A stretch of DNA of 17,057 bases from Cyanobacteria bacterium M_surface_7_m2_037 (lineage in GTDB: Bacteria; Cyanobacteriota; Cyanobacteriia; PCC-6307; Cyanobiaceae): the NCBI GenBank assembly GCA_016882585.1, contig VGPP01000022.1, forward strand, positions 1 to 17,057, written 5' to 3'. The notes under the pieces were generated by a model that was not told where the DNA came from, made no database searches, and was given only the letters and a program-made list of their open reading frames with translations. The position numbers were made by a program, and so were the translations under genes. Shown in pieces: positions 1-9,019 of this stretch. Each line of letters begins with the position of its first letter. Within the stretch, counting starts at the first letter, position 1.

Positions 1-2718
1 CACCCTGGCCACGAAGTCGGCCACGCACTGCTCACCCTTGAAAAACTGGGATTCGGCATCCAGAAGCTGCTCAGAGGCCCAGGGCTGTCGCCCCAGCAGC
101 TGGCGATAGACCGCTTCAATCGCTTCAATCAGCTCGGCCGTGCTGGGGTTACGGGACAGGCACACCACCGGTCCCAGGCTTTGGCGCTTGCTGAATCCCT
201 TTAGATTGGCGGGCTGCAGCGCCTTGGCCATGGCGGCCCCGGGCTGTTGTGCGTTGGCGGTGGCCCCCCCGCTGGAGACCGCTGCATTCAAGCCGTCGAT
301 CACGCGACCCACGCTGGCGGCTGTCGCCGTGCTGGGGGCGGGGGCATAACCGGTGGCACCGCTGCTCCAGTTGGTGGTAATGCCGCCGCCGGGTTGCCAG
401 CGGGGTGTACTCCAACTCCGGGCGGGGGACGGTGGGATTCGCAGCGACGAGGGCCCCCCGGGGTTGCTGGTGGCAGGGGCCAGGGTCACGCCGCCGGTGA
501 GGGTGGCACTCCAGCCGCCGCGGATCACCGCGCTACGTCCTGCCAGGTTGCGTTCGGTGAGGCTGCCGGTGCCGCGGAAGTCGGACGGAGGGGTGACTTC
601 GGGGCGGATGCGGGGGGTGGTGTCGGCGTAGGCCGCTGCGTTGAAGGCGCGCTTGAGGGCAGGGACCCGGCGGGTGTTCAGATCGGTCGGGGTGATGAAG
701 CGCTCGTAGGGAACGGTGTCTTCCCCGAAGGCTTCCGAGTACTCCACGCTGTTGAGCATGGCGTCGACCACGCCGTAGAAACCCTTACGGGCGGCCACGT
801 CGAAGTAAGCATCGATCTCCCAGCGGCCGAAGGTGGGTCGGCCGAGCAGGCGGCGGTGCATCACCTCGATCGCTTTACAGATGTAAAGCCCGCTCCAGTA
901 GCGGCGACGGAAGGCATCGCTGCGGGCCACCTGGCGCACGAACTCGCGCAGGCTCAGGTCGCCGTTCTCGAGCTTGATCTCTTCAACCTTGTTCTGCTCA
1001 CCGGCGTAGCCGGTGTTGCCGAGCACTTGCACGTACACGGCGCGGATCACCGCCTGGGTGCTCGCCTCGGTGTTGCGGATGCTCGGCTGGCCGCCGCGGC
1101 GGGGCACCGAATTGCCGCCCGTGGCGATCTGCTGCAGGCGCACCACCTTGGGCCCCAGCTTGCGCGGGGTTGATGCCCGGAACTGCGGGCTGTTCATCTG
1201 GCCGGGCTGACGCATGCCATTGCCCACCAGGATGCGGCGCGTGTCGTAGCGGATCGGGGCGGGACGGGTTCCCACGTTGGCCGTGCCCGACGGGAAGATC
1301 GCGCCGTAGGTGAGGCCCAGCGGATCGTTGCCGCCGCCGTAGGGGTGCTGATCGGCGTAGGGCTGGCGGTAGCTGGCGTAGAGGGTGACGTATTGCGGTG
1401 CACCTTCAAATGGTGCGCTGAAGCGGAACAGCTTGCGGTTGGAACCCCAACCGGCGCTCTCCTGGGCTTCTTCGCCGATGTCGCGCAGGTAGGGAACGGT
1501 TTCCTCCCCGAATACCTGGGCGTATTCCATGCTGTTCACCAGCGAATCCACCAGACCCTTGAGGCCCTGGGCGGACACGATGTCGAAGTAGCGGGTGAAC
1601 TCCTCACGGGAGCTGATGCCCCGGCCGAGGAAGTGGCGGAAGGCCAGCTCCACCACCCGGCTGTTCACAAAACGACCGTAAAACTGCTGCTGGTACTCCT
1701 TGCTGTGGCCCAGGGAGCGGATGAACTCCCGCATGGAGATGTCGCCCTGGCGCACCTGGGTGGCTTCCACCGGGCAGGGCATCTGACTGTAGGCCTTGGC
1801 GATGTCGCGCTCGAACACCTGGCGGTAGGCGGCGCGCACCACTTCGGCTTTCTGGGCACCGCTCATGCCCGGCTTCATGTTGAAGCGCTGGGCCTTGCCC
1901 TGGGCTGCGAGGGCATAGATCGCCGGCAGCTGCAGACCCTGGTTTTCGGGGCTGCCCAGACGCTGGCGCGGCGAGGGAGTGGGAACCGCGAGCTCCTCGA
2001 GCAGCACGTTGAAGCTGTCGATCAGCAGTTGGCGCGCTTCGGGAAGATCCTTGAGCAGCTCGGCCGCGCCGGCGCGCATTTCCTGAAGAGCCACGTTGGT
2101 GGCGGCCAGGGAGCAGCCCTTTTCGAGCACATCGCGTAGGCCGCGGGTGTTCACCCGCAGGATGCTCGGGTCGCCGGCCACCACGGCGTAACCCACGTAA
2201 CGCAGGAACCAGGCCAGGTCGCGGATCGACTTCTTCATCCGCTCGGTGCCGTAGCGGGCCACCGAGATCGGGCTGAAGCCGGTTGGCAGCACCACGCGCA
2301 CATCGGCGTCACCACCGGCGCCTTCGAGCAGCCGGGTGAGTGCATTGCCGCGCTTGCTGCCGCCGCTGGCGCCGGCAAAGGTTCGCACCGACTGCTGGAA
2401 GGCGGCCTGGTCGGTGGCCAACGGTGTGGAACCGGTCGCCGCGACGGGCGTCAGCGGCGCGTCGAGATAGGAGAGCGGTGTGCCCCCGGCAAAGATGCGA
2501 CTGGCCGCTCGGGCCACGATCGCCTCGGCATTGGCGGAAACACGGCGCGCAGCCTCAACCCGCAGCTGACCGCTCTGGAAGAACGTCACCAGGGTGTTCA
2601 GCTCGCCGCCATCAAGGAAGCGGTCCTGCTGTTCCGCCTCGCGGACGCTGGAGAGCGGCAGGGTGTCGTAGCGCTGAGGAGCAACCCTGCTGCTGCCGCT
2701 GCTGGCGGTCACAGTCAT
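1..2718 (-). CDS. apcE: Phycobilisome core-membrane linker ApcE (L-CM), C-terminus beyond the window
   Basis: This is the terminal emitter and scaffold of the allophycocyanin core, which anchors the phycobilisome to the thylakoid. The reverse-strand frame is open without interruption from the ATG at 2718 to position 1 (906 residues, no stop seen). Residues about 20-240 form the phycobilin-like domain. The bilin-attachment cysteine is expected at Cys202, in the motif NTRGLRDVLEKGCSLAAT. Two complete pfam00427-type linker repeats lie at about 255-415 and 547-675; both contain a FGE(E/D)TVPY signature. A third starts near 847 (AELIEAIEAVYRQLLGRQP) and is cut by the window edge. At least three repeats suggest a three-cylinder core, which is an inference from the family. 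The repeats are joined by long Gly/Ser/Pro/Ala-rich spacers. The gene is divergent from the methyltransferase at 2871. In related genomes apcA/apcB often follow apcE, but they are not visible here. Confidence 0.96.
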   Translation of the reverse strand, partial: MTVTASSGSSRVAPQRYDTLPLSSVREAEQQDRFLDGGELNTLVTFFQSGQLRVEAARRVSANAEAIVARAASRIFAGGTPLSYLDAPLTPVAATGSTPLATDQAAFQQSVRTFAGASGGSKRGNALTRLLEGAGGDADVRVVLPTGFSPISVARYGTERMKKSIRDLAWFLRYVGYAVVAGDPSILRVNTRGLRDVLEKGCSLAATNVALQEMRAGAAELLKDLPEARQLLIDSFNVLLEELAVPTPSPRQRLGSPENQGLQLPAIYALAAQGKAQRFNMKPGMSGAQKAEVVRAAYRQVFERDIAKAYSQMPCPVEATQVRQGDISMREFIRSLGHSKEYQQQFYGRFVNSRVVELAFRHFLGRGISSREEFTRYFDIVSAQGLKGLVDSLVNSMEYAQVFGEETVPYLRDIGEEAQESAGWGSNRKLFRFSAPFEGAPQYVTLYASYRQPYADQHPYGGGNDPLGLTYGAIFPSGTANVGTRPAPIRYDTRRILVGNGMRQPGQMNSPQFRASTPRKLGPKVVRLQQIATGGNSVPRRGGQPSIRNTEASTQAVIRAVYVQVLGNTGYAGEQNKVEEIKLENGDLSLREFVRQVARSDAFRRRYWSGLYICKAIEVMHRRLLGRPTFGRWEIDAYFDVAARKGFYGVVDAMLNSVEYSEAFGEDTVPYERFITPTDLNTRRVPALKRAFNAAAYADTTPRIRPEVTPPSDFRGTGSLTERNLAGRSAVIRGGWSATLTGGVTLAPATSNPGGPSSLRIPPSPARSWSTPRWQPGGGITTNWSSGATGYAPAPSTATAASVGRVIDGLNAAVSSGGATANAQQPGAAMAKALQPANLKGFSKRQSLGPVVCLSRNPSTAELIEAIEAVYRQLLGRQPWASEQLLDAESQFFKGEQCVADFVARV

Positions 2719-2870
2719 GGAGGAGAGCGAACCGGGCCAAGGCACGTTACGGCTGGCCCTCTGGCCTCCCGGCGGCCCATGAACAAATGTTTGCAGCCGA
2801 GCCCGAACCCGGACCTTTCGGCCCCCCGAGCCATGAAAAGCTCGCTCGGTTGCGGAGTTGCTCCTGCGCC
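2719..2870. promoter_or_regulatory. Divergent spacer between apcE and the methyltransferase gene
   Basis: The 152-base gap separates the ATG of apcE (minus) from the likely ATG of the methyltransferase (plus), so it should hold promoters for both. I could not identify convincing -35/-10 pairs by eye. A small inverted repeat lies just before the methyltransferase: CCGAGC at 2826-2831 can pair with GCTCGG at 2844-2849, or CGAGC with GCTCG at 2840-2844. The methyltransferase frame is open through this spacer, so an upstream start at 2787 is possible. Confidence 0.45.
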
Positions 2871-4091
2871 ATGACCCAGGCCCCGGCTGATGCCGCCACC
2901 CCAGTGGTGAGCGCCTTTTACGACCGATTCCCCTATCCCGGTGATCCCCTGCAGGACGGTCCACCGCCGGGATACAACTGGCGTTGGTGCGTGGATGCGG
3001 CCTATGCCGCCTGCACCGGTGCGGTGGCGCCCCGCGCGGCCGATGGAGCTCCCCTCAGGGTGCTTGATGCCGGCTGCGGCACGGGTGTGAGCACGGATTA
3101 CCTGGCTCATCTCAATCCCGGCGCCGAGATCCTGGCGGTGGATATTTCGCCGGGAACGCTCGAGGTGGCCCGCGAGCGCGTGCGCCGCTCCGGCGGCCAC
3201 GAGCGGGCGCGGGTGCGCATCGAAAACCGCAGCCTGCTGGAGCTGGAGGGTGAAGGCCCCTTCGACTACATCAATTCCGTTGGGGTGCTGCACCACCTGC
3301 GGGAGCCGGAGGCCGGGCTGAAGGCCCTGGCAGCGCTGCTCAAGCCTGGGGCGCTGCTGCATCTCTTCCTGTATGCCGATGGCGGCCGCTGGGAGATCCA
3401 CCGAACCCAGCGGGCTCTCACCGCCATGGGCGTGGGCACGGGTGAGGAGGGGCTGCGGCTCGGGCGGCAGCTCCTGGCTGCCTTGCCGGAGCACAACCGG
3501 CTGCGCCGGCACCATGAGCAGCGCTGGGCGATCGATTGCGCGGCGGATGCCAACTTCGCGGATATGTATCTCCACCCCCAGGAGACCAGCTACAACCTCG
3601 AGCGGCTGATGGCCTTCGTGGCGTCTGCCGATCTGGAGTTCGCCGGTTTCTCCAATCCCCAGGTGTGGGATCCGGCTCGGCTGCTGCAGGGCGAACTGCT
3701 CGAGCGCGCTCAGGCCCTGCCGCCCTTGCAACAGTGGCAGCTGATCGAAGACCTCGACCCCGACATCAGCCACTTCGAGTTTTTCCTGGCCAAGCCCCCC
3801 CTGCGTTGCTGGAACTGGGATAACGATGCAGCGCTGTTGGCGGCTGCAGGCCAGCGCAATCCCTGCCTGTGGGGATGGCCGGGCTCAGCGTTGCTCGATT
3901 CCGATATGGCACCGCTGGATCTGAGCGCCGATGGATTGGCCCTGATGCAGGCGCTGGAGCAGGCCCCGGCAGACACGCCCATCGGCCGCTTGGCCCTGGG
4001 CTGGCCTGAGGGGCAGATCGCCGCTGTGGCAAGGGAGTTGCTGGTCCAGCGGGTGCTGCTGCTTCAGCCGGGTGTGGGCGGCGCTGCGTGA
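2871..4091 (+). CDS. Class I SAM-dependent methyltransferase, substrate unknown
   Basis: The predicted protein has 406 residues from the ATG at 2871. Motif I is clear at residues 64-74 (VLDAGCGTGVS). The acidic residue that would contact the SAM ribose is Asp91, in AVDIS. A post-motif GVLHHL lies at 138-143, followed by a hydrophobic strand (LLHLFLYAD). This is a Rossmann-type methyltransferase core. It is preceded by VVSAFYDRFPYPGDPL and followed by about 200 extra residues that may hold a substrate-binding domain. The target cannot be read from sequence. The reading frame runs further upstream to 2340, but that part lies antisense to apcE. I chose the start where similarity to a methyltransferase N-terminus begins; ATG 2787 is an alternative. 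The stop at 4089-4091 overlaps a GTG that could start atpI. Confidence 0.85.
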   Translation: MTQAPADAATPVVSAFYDRFPYPGDPLQDGPPPGYNWRWCVDAAYAACTGAVAPRAADGAPLRVLDAGCGTGVSTDYLAHLNPGAEILAVDISPGTLEVARERVRRSGGHERARVRIENRSLLELEGEGPFDYINSVGVLHHLREPEAGLKALAALLKPGALLHLFLYADGGRWEIHRTQRALTAMGVGTGEEGLRLGRQLLAALPEHNRLRRHHEQRWAIDCAADANFADMYLHPQETSYNLERLMAFVASADLEFAGFSNPQVWDPARLLQGELLERAQALPPLQQWQLIEDLDPDISHFEFFLAKPPLRCWNWDNDAALLAAAGQRNPCLWGWPGSALLDSDMAPLDLSADGLALMQALEQAPADTPIGRLALGWPEGQIAAVARELLVQRVLLLQPGVGGAA

Positions 4092-4177
4092 TAGATTCCG
4101 CGCGCCTTTTCAGAGCGCAGGAGCCCTTGCTGGCAACCCCCCCGCTCCCTCACAACGACAACGCTTCAACCGAGGCG

Positions 4178-4591
4178 ATGCACGGTGAGGGCGAGGATCT
4201 GCCGGCGGATCCGACGACGGCGGTTGAGGCGGCCTCCCAGGCTGCCGCTGCCCCCTCCGACGACTACCTGCGCCTCCAGCGGCGTCTGCTCCTGGCCACC
4301 TTGATCGTTTCCGCCATTGCGGTGCTGATCACGGCCCTGGCTTTCAACCTTCACATCGCCGGCTCTCTGCTGGTGGGTGCACTGGGCGGTTTGCTCTATC
4401 TGCGGCTTCTGGCTCGCAGCGTGGGCAAGCTCGGCAACGGTGCCAAGAAGGTGGGCAAGACGCAGCTGCTTGTGCCCGTGGTGTTGGTGCTGGCCTCGGC
4501 CCGCCTTCCCCAGCTGGAGCTCCTGCCGGCCTTGCTCGGCTTCCTGCTCTACAAACCGGCCTTGATTCTTCAGGTTCTGCTCGATTCCTGA
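4178..4591 (+). CDS. atpI: ATP synthase protein I (AtpI/Atp1)
   Basis: This is a small membrane protein of 137 residues encoded first in the ATP synthase operon. AtpI is thought to help c-ring assembly and is not a stoichiometric subunit. Four hydrophobic segments are visible at about residues 38-57, 60-78, 96-110 and 114-132. They follow a low-complexity Ala/Glu/Asp-rich N-terminus and the motif DDYLRLQRRLLLATL. The assignment rests on this topology plus position directly before atpB. The start is uncertain: the frame is open upstream to a GTG at 4088, which overlaps the methyltransferase stop and would add 30 poorly ordered residues. I preferred the internal ATG, although its GAGG at 4172-4175 is only two bases from the start. 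Confidence 0.8.
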   Translation: MHGEGEDLPADPTTAVEAASQAAAAPSDDYLRLQRRLLLATLIVSAIAVLITALAFNLHIAGSLLVGALGGLLYLRLLARSVGKLGNGAKKVGKTQLLVPVVLVLASARLPQLELLPALLGFLLYKPALILQVLLDS

Positions 4592-4610
4592 GCTGACCTC
4601 TCCCTGAACC

Positions 4611-4624
4611 GTCGCTCTGGCGAC
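4611..4624 (+). other. Small hairpin in the atpI-atpB spacer
   Basis: GTCGC (4611-4615) and GCGAC (4620-4624) form a perfect five-base-pair stem with a TCTG loop, 17 bases before the atpB start. No U-run follows, so it is not a terminator. It may be incidental. Confidence 0.3.
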
Positions 4625-4641
4625 ACCGAACGCACAACCCG

Positions 4642-5370
4642 ATGGGTTTCTTGCCACTCGCTCTTCCCTTTGCCGAACTTGAGGTGGGTCAGCACCTCTA
4701 TTGGCAGCTGGGCAACCTCAAGATCCACGGCCAGGTGTTTCTCAGCTCCTGGGTGGTGATTGGTGCTCTGCTGGCCTTTGTGCTGGTGGGCAGCCGCAAG
4801 ATGGAGCGCGATCCGCGCGGCATGCAGAACCTGCTCGAGTTTCTGTGGGATTACATCCGTGATCTCGCCCGCGAACAGATCGGCGAGAAGGCGTACCGCG
4901 ATTGGCTGCCCTTCATCGGCACCCTGTTCCTGTTCATCTTCGTGTGCAACTGGGGCGGCGCCCTGGTGCCCTGGAAGCTGATTCATCTTCCTGAAGGTGA
5001 GCTCGGCGCTCCCACCGCCGATATCAACACCACCGTGGCTCTGGCCCTTCTGGTGTCGCTGGCTTACTTCTATGCCGGCCTGAGCCGCAAAGGATTCCGG
5101 TACTTCGAGTACTACGTGGAGCCAACGCCGATCATGCTCCCGTTCAAGATCATCGAAGACTTCACCAAGCCTCTGTCGCTGTCGTTCCGTCTGTTCGGAA
5201 ACATCCTGGCCGACGAACTGGTGGTGGCTGTGCTGGCGTTCCTGGTTCCTCTGCTGGTGCCCCTGCCGGCCATGTTCCTTGGCCTGTTCACCAGCGCTAT
5301 TCAGGCTCTCATCTTCGCCACCCTCGCCGGTAATTACATCGGTGAAGCGGTGCACGAAGAGCACCACTGA
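4642..5370 (+). CDS. atpB: F0F1 ATP synthase subunit a
   Basis: This is the stator subunit of the thylakoid/plasma-membrane F0 sector; it forms the two proton half-channels against the c-ring. The 242-residue length is normal for cyanobacteria (the chloroplast-style name is atpI). The hallmark helix is SLSFRLFGNILADE at about 179-192, and Arg183 is the essential arginine facing the c-ring glutamate. Other family blocks include VEPTPIMLPFKIIEDFTKPLSLS (159-181) and the C-terminal IQALIFATLAGNYIGEA. About five hydrophobic helices are visible. It lies 50 bases after atpI. It is followed by a 170-base structured spacer before atpE, which is unusually long for this operon. Confidence 0.97.
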   Translation: MGFLPLALPFAELEVGQHLYWQLGNLKIHGQVFLSSWVVIGALLAFVLVGSRKMERDPRGMQNLLEFLWDYIRDLAREQIGEKAYRDWLPFIGTLFLFIFVCNWGGALVPWKLIHLPEGELGAPTADINTTVALALLVSLAYFYAGLSRKGFRYFEYYVEPTPIMLPFKIIEDFTKPLSLSFRLFGNILADELVVAVLAFLVPLLVPLPAMFLGLFTSAIQALIFATLAGNYIGEAVHEEHH

Positions 5371-5387
5371 GGCTCGTCCTCAACCCC

Positions 5388-5412
5388 GCCAGAGCGGGTC
5401 ACTCGCTCTGGC
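5388..5412 (+). other. Hairpin 1 of the atpB-atpE spacer
   Basis: The perfect nine-base-pair inverted repeat is GCCAGAGCG (5388-5396) and CGCTCTGGC (5404-5412), with a seven-base loop. No T-run follows, so it is better read as an RNA-processing or stability element than as a terminator. Confidence 0.65.
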
Positions 5413-5428
5413 AAACTCCTTGCGCGCA

Positions 5429-5470
5429 GGTCCGGCACGATCCGGGCCCATCTCGAGTCAATCCGAGATG
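5429..5470 (+). other. Two abutting hairpins in the atpB-atpE spacer
   Basis: GGTCCGG (5429-5435) pairs with CCGGGCC (5442-5448) through seven pairs including one G-U, with a six-base loop. Directly adjacent, CATCTCG (5449-5455) pairs perfectly with CGAGATG (5464-5470) around an eight-base loop. Together with the 5388-5412 hairpin this gives three stems in a row in the leader of the c-subunit gene. No terminator-like T-run is present. The remaining 70 bases to the atpE start are C/T-rich and look unstructured. Confidence 0.6.
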
Positions 5471-5540
5471 TCCCAGGCGCAGGGATAACGTCCCGGTCCC
5501 CGTCCGCGCTCTCCCAGCGCCCTACATCCTTCGTTCCACC

Positions 5541-5789
5541 ATGGATTCCATCACCTCTGCTGCGTCTGTGATCGCAGCTGGTCTGGCTGTCGGCCTCGGC
5601 GCCATCGGCCCTGGTATCGGTCAGGGCACCGCAGCCGGTTCCGCTGTTGAAGGCATCGCTCGTCAGCCCGAGGCCGACGGCAAGATCCGCGGCACCCTGC
5701 TGCTGTCCCTGGCCTTCATGGAGGCTCTCACCATCTACGGCCTCGTGGTCGCACTGGTGCTGCTGTTCGCCAACCCCTTCGCCGGCTGA
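5541..5789 (+). CDS. atpE: F0F1 ATP synthase subunit c (proteolipid)
   Basis: This 82-residue protein is the monomer of the membrane rotor ring. The first transmembrane helix carries the glycine ladder (GLAVGLGAIGPGIGQG, about 14-29). The cytoplasmic loop holds the Arg41-Gln42-Pro43 motif that contacts gamma/epsilon. The second helix holds the proton-carrying Glu61 in LAFMEALTIYGLVVALVLL. The length matches cyanobacterial c subunits. There is no Shine-Dalgarno sequence; the start ATG follows a pyrimidine-rich leader, as is common in cyanobacteria. Hairpins flank the gene on both sides (5388-5470 and 5798-5847). This fits a need to make many more c subunits than other F0 subunits, but that link is an inference. 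Confidence 0.98.
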   Translation: MDSITSAASVIAAGLAVGLGAIGPGIGQGTAAGSAVEGIARQPEADGKIRGTLLLSLAFMEALTIYGLVVALVLLFANPFAG

Positions 5790-5797
5790 TCGCGCCT

Positions 5798-5847
5798 GAG
5801 GTGAGCGGAGGCCTGGCTTAGCCGGGTCTCCGCACTCGTTTCACCTC
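5798..5847 (+). promoter_or_regulatory. Strong intercistronic hairpin after atpE
   Basis: An inner stem of 13 pairs joins GCGGAGGCCTGGC (5805-5817) to GCCGGGTCTCCGC (5821-5833), with two G-U pairs and a TTA loop. An outer perfect stem, GAGGTGA (5798-5804) and TCACCTC (5841-5847), closes it with a seven-base bulge on the 3' side. It starts eight bases after the atpE stop codon. There is no clean U-run, so partial termination, 3'-end protection of an atpE message, or processing are all possible. Confidence 0.7.
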
Positions 5848-5893
5848 TCTGCATCCGCACGCGACCGCTTTCCACCGCCCGCACCCCCGCCTC

Positions 5894-6355
5894 ATGACCA
5901 GCTGGCTCCTGCTTGGTGCAACGGAGGGAGGTCTGTTTGACCTCGATGCCACCCTGCCGCTGATGGCGGTGCAGGTGGTTCTCCTCACCTTCATTCTCAA
6001 CGCCCTGTTCTTCCGCCCCGTTGGTCGGGTTGTGGAGGAGCGCGAGGGCTACATCACCACCAGCCGTGCCGAGGCCAAGCAAAAGCTGGCTCAGGTGGAG
6101 CGTCTGGAAGCGGATCTGCGTGAGCAGCTCAAGGAGGCCCGCAAGGCCACCCAACAGCTGATTCAGGAAGCGGAACAAGATTCCGACAAGCTTTATCGCG
6201 ATGCTCTGGCGACTGCCACAGCTGAAGCGAATGCCTCCCGCGAAGCCGCGCGTCGTGAGATCGATGCCCAGCGGGAAGCAGCCCTTGGCCAGCTCAAGGG
6301 CGACGCCGAGAAGCTCGGTGACCTGATCGTCGACCGTCTGCTGGCCGCCAAATGA
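5894..6355 (+). CDS. atpF2: F0F1 ATP synthase subunit b'
   Basis: This is the second peripheral-stalk subunit, typical of photosynthetic bacteria (also named atpG). The 153-residue protein has one N-terminal membrane helix at about 20-41. Charged heptad-like coiled coil follows to the end (EAKQKLAQVERLEADL and so on). The conserved PVGRVVEERE block follows the membrane helix. It pairs with subunit b to form the heterodimeric stator. The ATG at 5894 follows a C-rich leader without a Shine-Dalgarno site. The stop overlaps the atpF start by four bases (ATGA), which implies translational coupling and fits the equal amounts of b and b'. Confidence 0.95.
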   Translation: MTSWLLLGATEGGLFDLDATLPLMAVQVVLLTFILNALFFRPVGRVVEEREGYITTSRAEAKQKLAQVERLEADLREQLKEARKATQQLIQEAEQDSDKLYRDALATATAEANASREAARREIDAQREAALGQLKGDAEKLGDLIVDRLLAAK

Positions 6356-6870
6356 CTTTCCCAAGCCTCTTCGCCAACCACGGTGGCTTTGGTCTGAACC
6401 TCAACGTGTTCGAGACCAACATCATCAACCTGGCGATCGTCATCTTCGCCCTCTACAAGTTCCTGCCCAACTTCCTGGGCGGCATCCTCGAGCGGCGTCG
6501 GGCGATCATCCTGGCCGACCTCAAAGATGCTGAAGAGCGTCTGGCCAGTGCCACCACGCAGCTCTCTCAGGCTCAGAAAGACCTGGCCGAGGCTCAGCAG
6601 AAGGCTGAGCAGATCCGTGCCGACGGCAAGGCCCGTGCCGAAGCCATCCGCTTCGAAAGCGAGAAGCGCACCATCGATGAGATGGCTCGCCTCAAGCAGG
6701 GTGCCGCTGCCGATATGGATGCTGAAGCCGCACGCGTGAGCAACCAGCTGCGTCGTGAAGCCGCCCGCCTGGCCATCGAAAAAGCTCTGGCCACGCTCCC
6801 CGGCAAGCTCAGCGCTGAAGCACAGGCCCAGCTGGTCAGCCAGTCCATCAACACCCTGGGGAACGCCTGA
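6352..6870 (+). CDS. atpF: F0F1 ATP synthase subunit b
   Basis: This peripheral-stalk subunit has 172 residues. An N-terminal block (NVFETNIINLAIVIFALYKF, about 18-37) forms the single membrane helix, followed by FLGGILERRRAIILADLKDAEERL, the usual start of the dimerisation helix. The rest is a long Ala/Glu/Gln/Lys/Arg-rich coiled coil, ending in the delta-binding region. It overlaps atpF2 by four bases at its start. Its TGA shares one base with the atpH ATG (TGATG), so b', b and delta appear translationally coupled. Confidence 0.96.
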   Translation: MTFPSLFANHGGFGLNLNVFETNIINLAIVIFALYKFLPNFLGGILERRRAIILADLKDAEERLASATTQLSQAQKDLAEAQQKAEQIRADGKARAEAIRFESEKRTIDEMARLKQGAAADMDAEAARVSNQLRREAARLAIEKALATLPGKLSAEAQAQLVSQSINTLGNA

Positions 6871-7418
6871 TGCCGCTGCTCAACACGATCACCACCCCCT
6901 ACGCCGAAGCCTTCCTGCAGGTGGCCGAGAGCCGCCAGGAAGTGGATCAGGTGGTGGATCAGGCCAAGGCCGTTCTCGCCCTGTGGCACGAATCTCCCGA
7001 ACTGCGCCAGGCCATGGCCTCGCCCGTTCTTGAAGTGGATGCCAAAAAGGCTGCTCTCGAGAAGCTGTTCACCGATCAGCTCACTCCCTCCTTCCTCAAC
7101 CTGCTGAAGCTGCTGGCTGATCGCCAGCGCATCGGCGTGCTCGATGCCGTGCTCGACCGCATGCTCGAGCTCTATCGCGAGCAGCGCAACATCGCGCTCG
7201 CCAATGTGACCTCGGCCACCGCTCTGAGCGAAGAGCAGCAGGCCGAGCTCAGCAAGAAGGTTCAGGCCGTGGCCGGTACCGACAAGCTGGAGATTCAAGT
7301 CTCTGTGGATCCGGATCTGATCGGCGGCTTCGTCGTGAAGGTTGGCTCCAAGGTGATTGACGCCAGCCTCGCGGGTCAGGTGCGTCGCCTCGGATTGGCG
7401 CTGGCCAAGGTGGGCTAG
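6870..7418 (+). CDS. atpH: F0F1 ATP synthase subunit delta (OSCP homologue)
   Basis: This subunit caps the alpha3beta3 head and joins it to the b/b' stalk. The 182-residue protein is predicted to be soluble. Family features are the N-terminal helical domain starting PYAEAFLQVAES, the central block LTPSFLNLLKLLADRQRIGVLDAVL, and the C-terminal strand motif DPDLIGGFVVKVGSKVIDASLAGQVRRL at about 149-176. The ATG at 6870 shares its A with the atpF stop codon. A 53-base pyrimidine-rich spacer separates it from atpA. Confidence 0.96.
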   Translation: MPLLNTITTPYAEAFLQVAESRQEVDQVVDQAKAVLALWHESPELRQAMASPVLEVDAKKAALEKLFTDQLTPSFLNLLKLLADRQRIGVLDAVLDRMLELYREQRNIALANVTSATALSEEQQAELSKKVQAVAGTDKLEIQVSVDPDLIGGFVVKVGSKVIDASLAGQVRRLGLALAKVG

Positions 7419-7471
7419 CCCCGCACCCGAATTCCTTTCCTCACACCCCGTCCTCATCTTTCTCGCCTCCC

Positions 7472-8989
<1,518 letters not shown>

Positions 8990-9019
8990 TCCTGACGGTT
9001 AACCCGGAGAACCCCTTCC

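Noticed and set aside
247..2139. Long plus-strand open frames (247-1173 and 1345-2139) across apcE
   Set aside because: They are antisense to an intact, recognisable apcE frame, have biased composition, and arise from GC-rich codon structure.
2340..2870. Methyltransferase extended to 583 residues
   Set aside because: The extra N-terminus is Arg/Cys-rich and lies antisense to the N-terminal coding region of apcE.
5482..5494. GGGA/TCCC mini-hairpin and GATAAC as a possible internal promoter for atpE
   Set aside because: The stem has only four pairs and there is no -35-like element at suitable spacing.
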